A stretch of 64,000 bases of DNA, taken from positions 3,232,055 through 3,296,054 of the forward strand of contig NZ_JQMQ01000005.1 of NCBI RefSeq assembly GCF_000744815.1. Reading direction: 5' to 3'. Both the position numbers and the translations under genes were made by a program. Every line of letters begins with the position of its first letter. The stretch's first letter is position 1. This document shows, in pieces, positions 31,683 through 40,616 of the stretch. Under the pieces are notes generated by a model. The model had not been told where the DNA came from. It worked only from the letters and a program-made list of their open reading frames with translations, and made no database searches. The DNA comes from Phaeacidiphilus oryzae TH49. Its GTDB lineage: Bacteria; Actinomycetota; Actinomycetes; Streptomycetales; Streptomycetaceae.

Positions 31683-33218
31683 TCAGCCGCCCTCCCCGGA
31701 CCTCTGCCACAGGCCGTGGAAACCGAACGGCACCGCGGCCGGCGCCTCCGCCCGGGCCAGCTCGGTGAACTCGACCGCGTCCAGCGCCAGCAGGAACGAC
31801 CGCTCCGTCCGCGAGTCGAGCACCACGGAGAGCAGCACCCCCTCCCCCGCCCGGGCCACCGCCTCCGCGTCGGCCGACTCGCCGCCCGGCGCGGGCACGA
31901 AGACCGGCTCACCGGGGTAGCAGCCGTCCTCCCGCCACAGCTTGTAGGTGCCGCTCTCGGTGTCCAGCCGCACCAGCTGGTCCAGGAAGTCCCCCGCCGA
32001 CGCCCCGGAGCGCTCCTGCGAGCCGGCCCCGAAGACCGTCCGGTACGCGCGGCCGTTGTGCCGCCGGTAGTCGATCGCGGGCAGTTCCAGCGGCTCGTCG
32101 GAGAGCTCGGCCACGTCCACCCGGCCGCTGTCCAGATCGATCCGGATCCTGGTCGGCAGCGCCGCGGGGACCGGGGCGCCCGAGCGCAGCCGGTCCAGGT
32201 AGAGGGCCTCGACCACCCCGGCGTCCGGGTAGGCGCACAGGTCGAGGACGAGCTCCCGCTCGCCGTCCTCGTAGGCGTTGATCTGGTGGAAGGCGAAGAG
32301 CGGCCGGGTCGGGTACACCCCGCGCACCGAGCCGTCCCGCAGGTTGAGCACCACCAGGTCGGTGCCCGCCTCCGGCTCCCAGCGGAAGTTCTCCGCGAAC
32401 GGCCGCCCGCCGAGCAGCAGGGCGAGCGGGTTCACCCGGAACGGGAAGAGGGCGAGGACGGCGTAGTGCGGGGTGACCGCGAAGCTGTGGAGGTAGCTGG
32501 GGCGGGCCGTGCGGTACGCCGCCACCTGCTCCCTGGCCGGCGAGCCGGGCCGCTGCCGGTAGACCCGGTAGGTGCTCCGCATCCCGAAGTCCAGCAGCAC
32601 GTTCACCAGGTCCCCGGTGGCCGGATCGGCGTGCGGGTGGGCGGTGGTGACCTGGCCGCGCAGGTCGTCCCGGTAGCCGGCGACGCCGAGGGTGGCCAGG
32701 GTCTCCGGGTCGAAGCGGACCGGTAGCGGGACCTCGGTCAGGGCGGCGTACTCCTCGCCCATCCGCACCACGTTCACCAGCGGATTGGCCGTGGTCGCGG
32801 CGCCCGAGCGGAAGATCGTGCGGACCCGCTGGAAGACGCTCGCGCACGGGTCGGTGGCGAACTCCCGCGCGGTGATCCGGCCCTCCTCGCGGATCGCCCG
32901 CGAGCCGGGGGTGTCCACATAGCGGCTGGTGTAGTGCACCCGCCCGCCGTGGACGGCGAAGCGGTGGAGCATCGCCTGGCCGTCGAACCAGTGCCGCAGC
33001 GGCGTACGGGTCCCGTCCGGGGCCACCGCCTCGAACTTGGCGGGGCCGTTGCGCAGGAGGGCGCCGTCCAGCCAGGGCGGCAGGGCGCCGCGTACCGGCA
33101 GTTCGACCGCGGCGGGCGTCTCCTGGTCCAGGCTCTCGAAGCCCCGGGCGTACCGGGGGCGGCCGGCCGGAAGCTCCGGCGAATCGCCGGCCTGCCCGGT
33201 ATCCGTCAACTCGGCCAT
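31683..33218 (-). CDS. Carotenoid oxygenase (RPE65/CCD family)
   Basis: 511 residues from ATG 33218 with GGGAGGA upstream; the frame is open further but without family similarity. Cleaves a double bond of a carotenoid or stilbene with O2, using a non-haem Fe(II) held by four His. Candidate ligands are visible in TTAHPHADPATGD (about 195), LHSFAVTPHYAVLALFPF (about 240), FAFHQINAYEDG (about 310) and FGFHGLW at the extreme C-terminus. The propeller entry WFDGQAMLHRFAVHGGRVHY is also typical. No carotenoid biosynthesis genes are in the window, so the substrate is unknown. Confidence 0.92.
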   Translation of the reverse strand: MAELTDTGQAGDSPELPAGRPRYARGFESLDQETPAAVELPVRGALPPWLDGALLRNGPAKFEAVAPDGTRTPLRHWFDGQAMLHRFAVHGGRVHYTSRYVDTPGSRAIREEGRITAREFATDPCASVFQRVRTIFRSGAATTANPLVNVVRMGEEYAALTEVPLPVRFDPETLATLGVAGYRDDLRGQVTTAHPHADPATGDLVNVLLDFGMRSTYRVYRQRPGSPAREQVAAYRTARPSYLHSFAVTPHYAVLALFPFRVNPLALLLGGRPFAENFRWEPEAGTDLVVLNLRDGSVRGVYPTRPLFAFHQINAYEDGERELVLDLCAYPDAGVVEALYLDRLRSGAPVPAALPTRIRIDLDSGRVDVAELSDEPLELPAIDYRRHNGRAYRTVFGAGSQERSGASAGDFLDQLVRLDTESGTYKLWREDGCYPGEPVFVPAPGGESADAEAVARAGEGVLLSVVLDSRTERSFLLALDAVEFTELARAEAPAAVPFGFHGLWQRSGEGG

Positions 33219-33372
33219 GGGCGTCCTCCCCCTGCTCGCCTGGACCGCGGGCGACGACCCCCGACCGCGGCGCAGCCAAGGTGGCGCGACCAGCGTCATG
33301 CCGTCAAGCCCCGTTCGCGTCAGCGGTGGTGACGCCGACTCAGGCGGGGCGGCGGGGCGGACGGGGCGCTGC

Positions 33373-34395
33373 TCAGAAGCCGTCCGGGCACCACGGCCTG
33401 GCGTCGGTGCGCAGCAGCCGGTCGGCACGGGCGGCGGCGCCCGGGCGCTCCTCGCGGACCAGGCCCGCGGCGGCCAGCCGGTGGGCGGTCTGGGCTCCCA
33501 GATAGAGGGTGCCCAGCTGGGAGACGTCCAGCGCGAGGTCGGCCGGCTCGCCCTCCGCGGCCGGAGAGACCAAACCCCGTACCTCCGCGCCGTCCTGACG
33601 GGTCTCCAGCACATACCGGCCGGCCGTGTACCCCATCCGGTCCGCGACGTCCAGGACCAGCCGGCCGGGGGCGTCGTAGGTGCGGGCGGAGAGCGCCGCC
33701 GGGACGTCGAGGACGCGCAGCCAGATCCAGTCCGCGACGGTGTCCTCGTGCGGGACGCAGGCCCGCGGGTTGCGGAGGAGCAGCGGCAGCGGGTCGTCCG
33801 GGGCGACGTTGGCCGCCTTCACCGTGCTGATCCAGTCCACCGAGAAGAGGTAGCGCCACAGCTCGGTGCGGGCGGTGTCGCCGACGGCGAAGAGGTCCTG
33901 GACGGTGAGGGTGTCGTGGGACTCGCCGTGCCGCCAGACGTCGTCCACCGAGTAGAGGGCGAGGCCGTCCGGGGTGCCGTCGGGGGCGCGGTGGAGCACG
34001 GCGGCCGGCTCCTTCCAGTCCGGGTGGGCGGGGTGCCGAAGCTCACCGGTGATCTGCCGCCAGACCTCGGACGGGCGGTCGATCGCGCCGACCTGGCCGC
34101 GCCGGAACCGCTCGTGGAGCTCGGGCCCGTACTTGCGGACCTCGGCCATCCCGATCAGCTCCAGGCTCCCGGTCGGGGCCGGCAGGTCGGGGCGGAGGCC
34201 GCCGGAGCGGCGGACGTCGATGGTGTAGGCGGTCATCCCGGTGCACGGGCCGAAGCCGAAGCGCCCGTAGATGCCGTACTCGGCGGCGTCCAGGATGGCC
34301 AGCGCCTCGCCGCGGCCGACCGCGGCGTCCAGATCGGCCCGCATCATCGCGGTGAGCAGCCCGCGGCGGCGGTGGGTGGCGGTCACCGTGACGTT
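33373..34395 (-). pseudogene. Eis-like GNAT N-acetyltransferase, C-terminal part cut off by integration
   Basis: 340 codons from the junction Asn at 34395. The GNAT acetyl-CoA loop VTATHRRRGLLTAMM is directly at the junction, followed by the tandem GNAT domain (AILDAAEYGIYGRFGFGPCTG) and the sterol-carrier-like C-terminal domain ending RPWCPDGF, as in Eis. The first 83 residues are at 48216-48461. Joined, they give a continuous 423-residue protein reading AVTNVTVTATHRRRG, the normal Eis length. A hybrid start (ATG 34419, MPREKCLTNV) inside the element could still produce a truncated protein lacking the first strands, unlikely to be active. Eis proteins acetylate amines such as aminoglycosides. 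Confidence 0.9.
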
Positions 34396-34398
34396 GGT
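34394..34398 (+). other. Attachment site core, left junction
   Basis: Chromosomal GTCACCGTGACG then TTGGT then element sequence CAAGCACTTTTC. The deduced empty site reads CGTGACGTTGGTGACGGC; the deduced circular-element site reads TATGACATTGGTCAAGCA. Both share TGAC-N-TTGGT. Confidence 0.8.
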
Positions 34399-34601
34399 CA
34401 AGCACTTTTCACGTGGCATGTCGAAGGCTGGTGAGACTTGCCTAGACTCCCATTGAGCTGCTCACAGGGGTAACACGGCCTCCTGCGCAAGAGGGGGCCG
34501 GGCACCCCTCGTCAGGCTGGTCCATTAGGCGCACGATGATCAAAGAGGGCACCCCCAGGTTTCGGGGGCGATCGTCGCCACTTTGCGGCTAAGCTGATTG
34601 C

Positions 34602-35735
34602 GTGAACCTACAAGCACAGATCGAGTTGATCACCAATCCCCAAGATTTCTCCCGCCTCTGTGATGCCGTCCTCCAGGCGGAGTACGGCTCCGACTTTTTG
34701 CCCATAGACGACGATCGCCCCGACAAAGGCAACGACGGGTTTCTCAAATCCGAGAAGCGCATATTCGCCGCACACTGTTTCAAGAGAGTTCAAAATAAGG
34801 GAATTGATAAGGATATACGTGAAAAAATGTTGGGCGACCTCGCAAAGGCGATCACCCTGAAAGAAAATAGTGATTGGGAAATCGAAGCATGGACATTTTT
34901 ATCCAACTACCCAATACCAGAACACATCGGCGTGCAAGCTATTTCCCTGGGTCGAGACGCAGGGATCGACGTAAGTTGGCGGGGCCCCAGTTATTTTGCC
35001 GAGGTGCTTCAGAAATTTCAGAGCGTTAGGGAGCTATTTCCAAATCTCCTGAGCAACGACCTACTCCGCAAATTGGATGTTATCGCCAATCATATAGGCG
35101 CCCTGAAACCACAAGACCCCCTGATCAATTGGCCTCCGAGAAACACTTACGAGCAGCACCTACTTATTTCCCAGAAGCCGCAAGCGTGGGAATACCTACT
35201 TTTCGCCGGAGTACTGCTCCAGGGAAAAGAACGGCTAGAGCCAAAGTGGCGTGACTTTCTCAGTGGACACGGGCGACGAACAGGATCGTACCTAAGCGAT
35301 TCCTCCGCAAAAGACTACCTCCGAGCAGCATTGTCGGACATTCAGCGAATACCTGGAGGGATCCATGGGGTGCTCGAAAGTGACTGGCAGGAAGCGGCAT
35401 TCGGGCCCCCTGGGACGCCGGGAGACGCGCGGGCAATAGAGCATATTGGTGCCCGCATAATCGAGGCCTATGAAGACCTTCTTGACTGGGCTGCGGAAAT
35501 GCGGGGAGCCATCTGCCCCGACAGCATGACGAAAGCCTTCGACCTGGGCGCACGAGTTGCCGAAAGGCCCGCGCAGGATTTTCGTAGATTCATAGACCAC
35601 GCGATTCTTGAGTTCAGTAGTATTCCTGACAAATTGGCCAACGGAGAAAGAGTCGCAATCAGTTTGACACTAAAAGTGGATGCGGACAATGCGGCTCTCG
35701 CAAAATTCGTCGAAGAATGCAAGCGATGCTGGTGA
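34602..35735 (+). CDS. AT-rich gene with nuclease-like N-terminal domain, candidate defence protein
   Basis: 377 residues from GTG 34602. Codon use and A/T content differ strongly from neighbours, so it is a recent acquisition. Residues 15-75 (FSRLCDAVLQAEYGSDFLPI, then PDKGNDGFLKSEKRIFAAHC, FKRVQNKGIDKDI) have the order of a restriction-endonuclease-like domain: a helix with Glu, an acidic G-x-DG segment, then a strand. The expected E/Q-x-K reads A-x-C/K, so it may be degenerate. Residues 80-135 continue with a helix and strand (WEIEAWTFLSN, DAGIDVSWRGPSYFAEVLQKF). The C-terminal ~200 residues are helical and unrecognised. Such fusions occur in antiviral and plasmid-conflict genes. I do not know the function. 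Confidence 0.6.
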   Translation: MNLQAQIELITNPQDFSRLCDAVLQAEYGSDFLPIDDDRPDKGNDGFLKSEKRIFAAHCFKRVQNKGIDKDIREKMLGDLAKAITLKENSDWEIEAWTFLSNYPIPEHIGVQAISLGRDAGIDVSWRGPSYFAEVLQKFQSVRELFPNLLSNDLLRKLDVIANHIGALKPQDPLINWPPRNTYEQHLLISQKPQAWEYLLFAGVLLQGKERLEPKWRDFLSGHGRRTGSYLSDSSAKDYLRAALSDIQRIPGGIHGVLESDWQEAAFGPPGTPGDARAIEHIGARIIEAYEDLLDWAAEMRGAICPDSMTKAFDLGARVAERPAQDFRRFIDHAILEFSSIPDKLANGERVAISLTLKVDADNAALAKFVEECKRCW

Positions 35736-36037
35736 GATCGAAGCGGTGGCTGCGCCAACCAATATAGAGCAGGAGCGCCAGAGTAAATTTGTGATCTTTT
35801 CCGAATCCCAACTCCGAAAAATCCCTGGCCGCGCAGCCAGGGCCCCTCTCTCGCTCCGAGATGATCCCTCCACCTCAATCCTGTCTGCCCGTTAATCAGG
35901 TAGCCCGCGAAGCCACTCTTCAGGGTGAAGGTTAGCTGGCCGGCCCCAGACCCGTTCCTCTGCGGGTTCGAACGCACCTACTACGGCACGGCCGACTCAG
36001 CTTCGGCTGCTGATGGGACCGCCCTGGCGAGCGCCTG
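35736..36037. other. Intergenic stretch after the nuclease-like gene
   Basis: 302 bp. Apart from the hairpin at 35823 I see no gene. The first 100 bp keep the low GC of the preceding gene; after about 35930 the base use returns to host-like. Confidence 0.5.
35823..35842 (+). terminator. Hairpin after the 34602 gene
   Basis: CCCTGGC (35823-35829) pairs with GCCAGGG (35836-35842) around a 6-nt loop, 88 bp past the stop. Confidence 0.6.
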
Positions 36038-36280
36038 ATGCCGCTGGAGGAAGAGGGAGGCGCCTACGTCTCCCCGAACCAGATCGATAACGAGCTGCGC
36101 AGGCTTAGGGACGGGGTGGTCCGGCTCCAGACCCCCGAGTACGACGACCGACTCCGCGCGCTTGAGCGCCGGGGCTGGCGGTCCCCCGGCGGAGCCGCCG
36201 CGTTCGGCGCGGTTGCCAGCCACATCATCCAGCTAGCGGCATCCCTCACTGGGCAAAATCAGCCTTGCTGCGTAAACTAG
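36038..36280 (+). CDS. Small hypothetical protein
   Basis: 80 residues from ATG 36038. It has an acidic and basic helical centre (QIDNELRRLRDGVVRLQ, YDDRLRALERRGW) and a mildly hydrophobic segment GGAAAFGAVASHIIQLAASL. It resembles no family I recognise and could be the remnant of a larger gene. No good ribosome site. Confidence 0.4.
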   Translation: MPLEEEGGAYVSPNQIDNELRRLRDGVVRLQTPEYDDRLRALERRGWRSPGGAAAFGAVASHIIQLAASLTGQNQPCCVN

Positions 36281-36317
36281 CTTTTATCAAGCGCTCTGAC
36301 TGAACCGCTTGACAAGC

Positions 36318-36357
36318 GAGGGTGACCCAGGACCGCTAAGCCCCAGGTCACCCCCTC
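36318..36357. terminator. Hairpin terminator
   Basis: GAGGGTGACC (36318-36327) pairs with GGTCACCCCCTC (36346-36357) with slight bulging. It lies between the small + strand gene and the minus-strand membrane peptide. Confidence 0.65.
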
Positions 36358-36376
36358 TTGAATGATGATCTTCGCG

Positions 36377-36526
36377 CTACTTGCTTGCCGGCTTGCGAGC
36401 GAAGATCACGCTCAGCACGTGCTGGGCGCGTGTACGTAGTCGCTCGCCGCCGAATACGGCGGCGAGCACTACGACCCCGACTGAGCCCCCAACGGCTCCC
36501 CCCGCTGCGGTCATAAAGTCCACCAT
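36377..36526 (-). CDS. 49-residue single-pass membrane peptide
   Basis: ATG 36526 follows GAGGGGGTGAGAG, a convincing ribosome site. The peptide has a short N-terminus MVDFMTAA, a glycine/valine membrane helix GGAVGGSVGVVVLAAVFGG and a basic C-terminus (ERLRTRAQHVLSVIFARKPASK). The layout resembles small holin-like or stress peptides and conjugation-associated membrane peptides, but no family is recognised. Confidence 0.55.
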   Translation of the reverse strand: MVDFMTAAGGAVGGSVGVVVLAAVFGGERLRTRAQHVLSVIFARKPASK

Positions 36527-37201
36527 CTCTCACCCCCTCCCTTCGAGGAGACAAAATTTTAGTGCACGATCGCATGCGGTGCTAAACACCCGGTGACCTG
36601 CAAACTCCTTGATCGTAAAGCGGTTTTTTTGCATCTAGTCACAAATAGTTCGGGGCTCACGTGGTTGTGACTATCCCTCGCCTTGCACAGACGACCATTT
36701 TGCGTCCTTTGCCCTGCTATGCGGGTGACCAACATCACTATCTGGGTTGGCGGGGAGTCTCTCGTTAGCTGCGCTCACCTGCAATAACTCTGCTTTGCCA
36801 TTTTGCCATCTAGTCACTTTGAATGGACTGAGGCGTCGGCTCACTGGGCCATCCCGACCTCCAGCGTCGGGGGTGCCCACCTGCACACGCCAGGGCGCTC
36901 ACAAAGGACATCAGAGCGCGGCACCGCCGGCCACGGTCAGACCGGCGCCCCAGTTCGCGTGGAATCGATGCCGAGGCTGTCAGCACGCGTACGCGCGCGA
37001 GCGGAGTCCGCGAGTACCTCGCCACCGGGATACAGGCAGTGCGACTACACGCCCCTTACGTACCGTCCAGTTCGGCGCCGGTCGCGTGGTCGATGAGCCG
37101 GTCATCGAGCGAACGGGCCCAGATCTCCGGACGCACGGCCGAGCGGCACTCAGCCTCGACGCAGTACCCGAACAGACACCCGAGATATTCGTTCCGGGTG
37201 C
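36527..37201. other. Long intergenic region with repeated 11-mer
   Basis: 675 bp with no convincing gene; the open frames here overlap and have no ribosome sites. CATCTAGTCAC occurs twice as a direct repeat (36632-36642 and 36807-36817), both in a less GC-rich sequence with T-runs. It may hold promoters for the membrane peptide (leftward) or a replication/transfer site. Confidence 0.4.
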
Positions 37202-38449
37202 TCAGTAGATCTCGTACGGGTCTCTGCCGAGTACGTCCTTGATGTGAGACAGCGCATCGCGAAGGGAGGCTGGAGCCTTGTCGTAGTTGTCCTCACGCTG
37301 CAAGGTCTCGCGCAAGACGTTGAGTGAGCGGGCAGAGCCCGTCTCCCGAACCATTGGCATGATCTCGGCAGCGACTGATGCCGCCTCGCTCCACGCTTGG
37401 GCCCGCAAACTGGCGTCGAGTAGACGCACGAGGAAAATTAGTTGATATCCGGTCTCGGACTGATCATGAGCCGAACTCTCCAGCAGTGGGACAGCCTGTT
37501 GCATCTCGCCGTGGCGGACCAGGCTCCAGCCGTGGTGCCCGCCAATTTCGCCCCGCGTGACCCACCATGACCAAGCGGGGTCGTCGGCACGCAAGCTCTC
37601 CTGCGTCAGAGACTCAGCCCTGCTGAACGACTTTTCTGCCGCGCGCAAATCTCCCAGGTGAGCGAGTCCGCGGGCCTCTCGTACGCGGAACATCGACTCG
37701 ACTCGCGGCGACAACTTTCCCTGTTCCAGCACAGATCGAGCGACCGCGAGTTCTTCGCTGTACCGGCCGTTCCAGCCGGCCTGCATGGCCATGTTCTGCA
37801 AGATCAGCAGCTCCATGGCTCGATCACCCGAGAGCCGCGCCAGGTACAGCGCCTCCTGGTTGAAGCGGCGCGCGGGGCCGTGCTTCTCGGCATCGAAGAG
37901 GACCCAGCCGGCGACTTCGGCAAGTTCGCTCGCTGCGGCAAGGGTGTCGCTCCCGAGGTCATCCGGCGCGCTCTGACCTATCCGGTCATGGACCTTCTTG
38001 AACGCCCGGACGGCTGCGTCGGCGACGCTCATACCACCGAGCTGGACATCCAGATCCAACAGCTGACGGGACATTCCACGTATCGACTGGGCGAAGTCCT
38101 CGCCACCATGTGCCCCGGGATGTGTGCCGTTCGGGAGCGATAGCTGCTTGATGCCTTCGTTTTCCCAAGGGCGTGGGAGCAGTCCTACCATCATCCCGGG
38201 TATCCGGAGGCCGTCGCAGATCTCCTTGATCTTGTCGATTGTCGGGATCCTGCCTTTGCCCTTGGCCACGACTCCGACGCGGCTAGGGGTCATGCCACAG
38301 GCTTCGGCGATCTGGTTGAAGCTGATCCCGCCCCATTTGCGGGCGAGCTGGAAGAACTCGCCGAAGTCGTGCGCTGCCAGCGCGGACCGGACATCCTCCC
38401 GCTCCAATACGTCGGCGGGCAGGGGCCTCGGTGGCGTGTAGCCGGTCAT
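37202..38449 (-). CDS. Helix-turn-helix regulator with TPR-like domain
   Basis: 415 residues. An N-terminal XRE-type HTH (about 28-75: ISFNQIAEACGMTPSRVGVVAKGKGRIPTIDKI) is followed by a linker and a long series of TPR-like helices (about 155-380), e.g. AGWVLFDAEKHGPARRFNQEALYLARL, YSEELAVARSVLEQGKLSP and HLGDLRAAEKSFSRAESL. Such proteins are common in streptomycetes and integrating elements, and may sense peptides or partner proteins. Divergent from the ATPase-fold gene at 38624, with the palindrome at 38479 between them. Confidence 0.85.
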   Translation of the reverse strand: MTGYTPPRPLPADVLEREDVRSALAAHDFGEFFQLARKWGGISFNQIAEACGMTPSRVGVVAKGKGRIPTIDKIKEICDGLRIPGMMVGLLPRPWENEGIKQLSLPNGTHPGAHGGEDFAQSIRGMSRQLLDLDVQLGGMSVADAAVRAFKKVHDRIGQSAPDDLGSDTLAAASELAEVAGWVLFDAEKHGPARRFNQEALYLARLSGDRAMELLILQNMAMQAGWNGRYSEELAVARSVLEQGKLSPRVESMFRVREARGLAHLGDLRAAEKSFSRAESLTQESLRADDPAWSWWVTRGEIGGHHGWSLVRHGEMQQAVPLLESSAHDQSETGYQLIFLVRLLDASLRAQAWSEAASVAAEIMPMVRETGSARSLNVLRETLQREDNYDKAPASLRDALSHIKDVLGRDPYEIY

Positions 38450-38478
38450 TGCTGCTCTCCCCGTGAGCGCCGACGACC

Positions 38479-38491
38479 TGACGGAGCGTCA
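38479..38491. promoter_or_regulatory. TGACG-N3-CGTCA palindrome in a divergent promoter
   Basis: TGACGGAGCGTCA lies 30 bp upstream of the HTH-TPR gene and 133 bp upstream of the ATP-binding gene. It is a perfect copy of the recurrent motif. Confidence 0.45.
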
Positions 38492-38623
38492 AACTCCCTC
38501 GTCACAAGTGTACCCATGCTGCCTATGCCCATCGTGGGGATGGGAACGGCGCGACATCGGAGGACCTTGGTTGCTGTCCGAGGAACGAGCCTCGGCCGGC
38601 TGGCAAGGACGGTGGGTCGTGTC

Positions 38624-39166
38624 ATGGAAACAGGAAGGGTCGTGGGCGGTGCGCTCCCGGCGGCGGCGGGCGGCAAAGTCTGGGGTGACGGGTTGGCGGC
38701 TGAGGGCCGCTTCCGAGCGCTCTCGCTCCTTGCTGACGCGCGGGACACCCCGCACGCCGCGCGGCAAATGGCGGTCGGCACGCTGATCGCCTGGGACCTG
38801 CCCGGGATCGCCGACGAAGTGGAGTTGTGCGTCTCGGAGCTGGTCACCAACGCGGTCCTGCACGCGATCGTGGGGCGGCACCTGTGCGAGCCGGGCTACC
38901 GGCCGACCATCACGCTCACGTTGCGGGCCTGGCCGCGCTGGCTGTTCATCGACGTGATGGACGAGGACCCCTCACCCCCCACCCTGCCGATAGGGGATGG
39001 GTTCGGCCCGGAGCTGGCCGAGGGCGTGCCGGAAGCCTTGATCCTGGATCACGGGCGGGGCCTGGGGATCGTGCGGGAGCTTGCGGATCAGGTGTGGTGG
39101 ATGCCGGACGGGGATGGCGGCAAGTCGGTGTTCTGCCGCTTCGATCTGGAGCCGGTGAGGTCATGA
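38624..39166 (+). CDS. ATP-binding protein, RsbW-like (HATPase_c, anti-sigma type)
   Basis: About 180 residues from ATG 38624; earlier in-frame starts exist (e.g. 38516). GHKL ATPase motifs: N box ELVTNAVLHAIVG near residue 75, G1-like DVMDEDPSPP, and G2-like GRGLGIVRELADQVWW near 150. It lacks the kinase HisKA part. Streptomycetes have many such proteins, which bind ATP and may phosphorylate anti-sigma antagonists; the partner is unknown. It overlaps the next small gene by 4 bp (ATGA). Confidence 0.8.
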   Translation: METGRVVGGALPAAAGGKVWGDGLAAEGRFRALSLLADARDTPHAARQMAVGTLIAWDLPGIADEVELCVSELVTNAVLHAIVGRHLCEPGYRPTITLTLRAWPRWLFIDVMDEDPSPPTLPIGDGFGPELAEGVPEALILDHGRGLGIVRELADQVWWMPDGDGGKSVFCRFDLEPVRS

Positions 39167-39372
39167 GCCGCCGATGGGCCGCGCTGCGGCGGGCGGCGGG
39201 CGATGCCGCGTGGTGGTGGCTTCTTCATCGCGACCTGTATCGGCTGCTGAACGCCTACAACACCCAGTTCGGGCGGCGCCACGCCCCCTCGAACCCCTGG
39301 GACCTGACGGCCCGTCGGCTGCGCAGGTACTGGACCCAGGTTCGCACGGAGCGCTTCCGCTCCGACCGTTGA
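39163..39372 (+). CDS. Small basic hypothetical protein
   Basis: 69 residues coupled to the ATP-binding gene (ATGA overlap). Rich in Trp and Arg ([31 protein letters not shown] in sequence order) and ends RRYWTQVRTERFRSDR. Possibly a DNA- or membrane-associated peptide; no family recognised. Confidence 0.6.
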   Translation: MSRRWAALRRAAGDAAWWWLLHRDLYRLLNAYNTQFGRRHAPSNPWDLTARRLRRYWTQVRTERFRSDR

Positions 39373-39590
39373 CCACTGCGCGCCGGAGGGCAAACCGCGC
39401 GCGGTGCGGATCCCCCGGCCCTTGGTCCCCGTCCTCGGGGCGGGGGATCACAGACCGACAACCGAAGAGATGAGAACCGGACCACCCCGTCCAGCTTGGC
39501 GGCAGAGAAGGGGTGGTCCGGGGGGCGAACCCCGGTGCTGATGGTACCGGGGCCGTCGCCATGTGCATATGCGGCTCTCGGAACAGGAGT

Positions 39591-39603
39591 TGACGGATCG
39601 TCA
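39591..39603. promoter_or_regulatory. TGACG-N3-CGTCA palindrome
   Basis: TGACGGATCGTCA, 21 bp before ATG 39625. Its position would block or position transcription of the small gene. Confidence 0.45.
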
Positions 39604-39624
39604 GCCTTGGGAGGGCTGTTCCTG

Positions 39625-39936
39625 ATGTGCAGCAACGAGAACATGGGCCATGAGCTTCCGGCCGACCTGGACCCCGCCTCGTGGGCCTGGCTGCCGGGCG
39701 TGGACTGCCTCACCGGTTGGAAGGGTGCGCGGGAGATCGCTTGGCGGCTCAACGCGGCCTTGTCGGGGGTCGGTCTCCCGGCAGAGCAGATGGACGCGTG
39801 CGCCGGGAGCCTCGCGGACGGTCGGGGCGTGGTCAAGCTCGCGGGCACCCCGCAGGCGGCTATGTGGCTGGCCGTGCTCCTGGAGAGCATCGCCACGGAG
39901 CACGCGGAGGAGAGCCCCGGGGAGGGCGCGGCGTGA
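39625..39936 (+). CDS. Hypothetical AICE accessory protein
   Basis: 103 residues from ATG 39625 with GGGAGG upstream; the longer frame to 39496 is less likely. Contains LDPASWAWLPGVDCLTGWKGAREIAWRLNAALSGVGLPAEQMDACA (in sequence order), then VKLAGTPQAAMWLAVLLESIA. This helical, Trp-containing type is common in streptomycete integrating elements; its function is unknown. A GTG at 39933 overlaps its stop, but the following frame is Arg/Pro/Gly-rich and unconvincing. Confidence 0.6.
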   Translation: MCSNENMGHELPADLDPASWAWLPGVDCLTGWKGAREIAWRLNAALSGVGLPAEQMDACAGSLADGRGVVKLAGTPQAAMWLAVLLESIATEHAEESPGEGAA

Positions 39937-40616
39937 ACCGGCTCGGACCGCGCGCGGCCACCTGGGCGCCACTGGTGAGGGGCCGCCCGATAGCTCGCCG
40001 CACAAGGAGGCGGGGCGGGCTGTCAAGGGTGACCGGAGGTCATCGGCTTGCCGACGCCGCAGGCGCCCTTGACCGCTCGGCACGGCTCCCATCCTCACGA
40101 AGCGGGCGGCCCCGCCCCGTCCCCACTTGCGGACACCCGGGGCCGACCGGGGCCCGCCGGCACTTTCGGGTCGCTCACCTGGGCGGACCTGGTGCGGCCC
40201 GGGTGGGCTGTGCGGCTCGGCCTCCGCCGCTCGGGCCGCTCGCACTGGCGCGGGGCGGTGTGCCGTCCGGCCGGGATCGGCGCCCACGCCGCACGCCCGG
40301 CCGGGGCGGCAAAGCCGCCCCGCGCGGCGGCGCGCAGCGCCGCCCTTGAGACAGTAAAGAAGAGTTTCGACACCCGGCCCGGAGTGGGCGTCAGCCATTC
40401 GGGGGCCGCAGTGGTTCTGGATGCTGTGCTGGACAACCGGGACGATAGGCCCGTTGCGGTGGTGGGCAGCCAGGTACCGCTTCAGCACCAGTCATGATCC
40501 CCAATGGACCTGGCACTGGACTCGCGGATGATCTTCGACCCCGCATGCCGTTTGCAGGCAGTCGACACACTGACTTGTCGCCGGGCGCTATCCTGATTCT
40601 TCAGGCAGGATTGGGG
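39937..40616. other. GC-rich stretch without a convincing gene
   Basis: 680 bp. Two long frames exist (GTG 39933-40349 and ATG 40048-40497), but both encode Arg/Pro/Gly/Ala-rich sequence. The second contains a slightly more protein-like part (TFGSLTWADLVRPGWAVRLG) and could be a gene remnant. The composition falls abruptly at about 40560, where the lower-GC membrane gene begins. Confidence 0.4.

Noticed and set aside
34441-34601. Small gene at the AICE left end
   Set aside because: No frame with a start and ribosome site; only a possible hairpin (CCCCC 34552 with GGGGG 34564).
35940-36010. tRNA-like T-arm (GGTTCGAAC)
   Set aside because: Flanking bases do not form the T stem or the rest of a cloverleaf.
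39933-40349. GTG frame overlapping the stop of the 39625 gene
   Set aside because: Encodes mostly Arg, Pro and Gly, typical of non-coding high-GC DNA.
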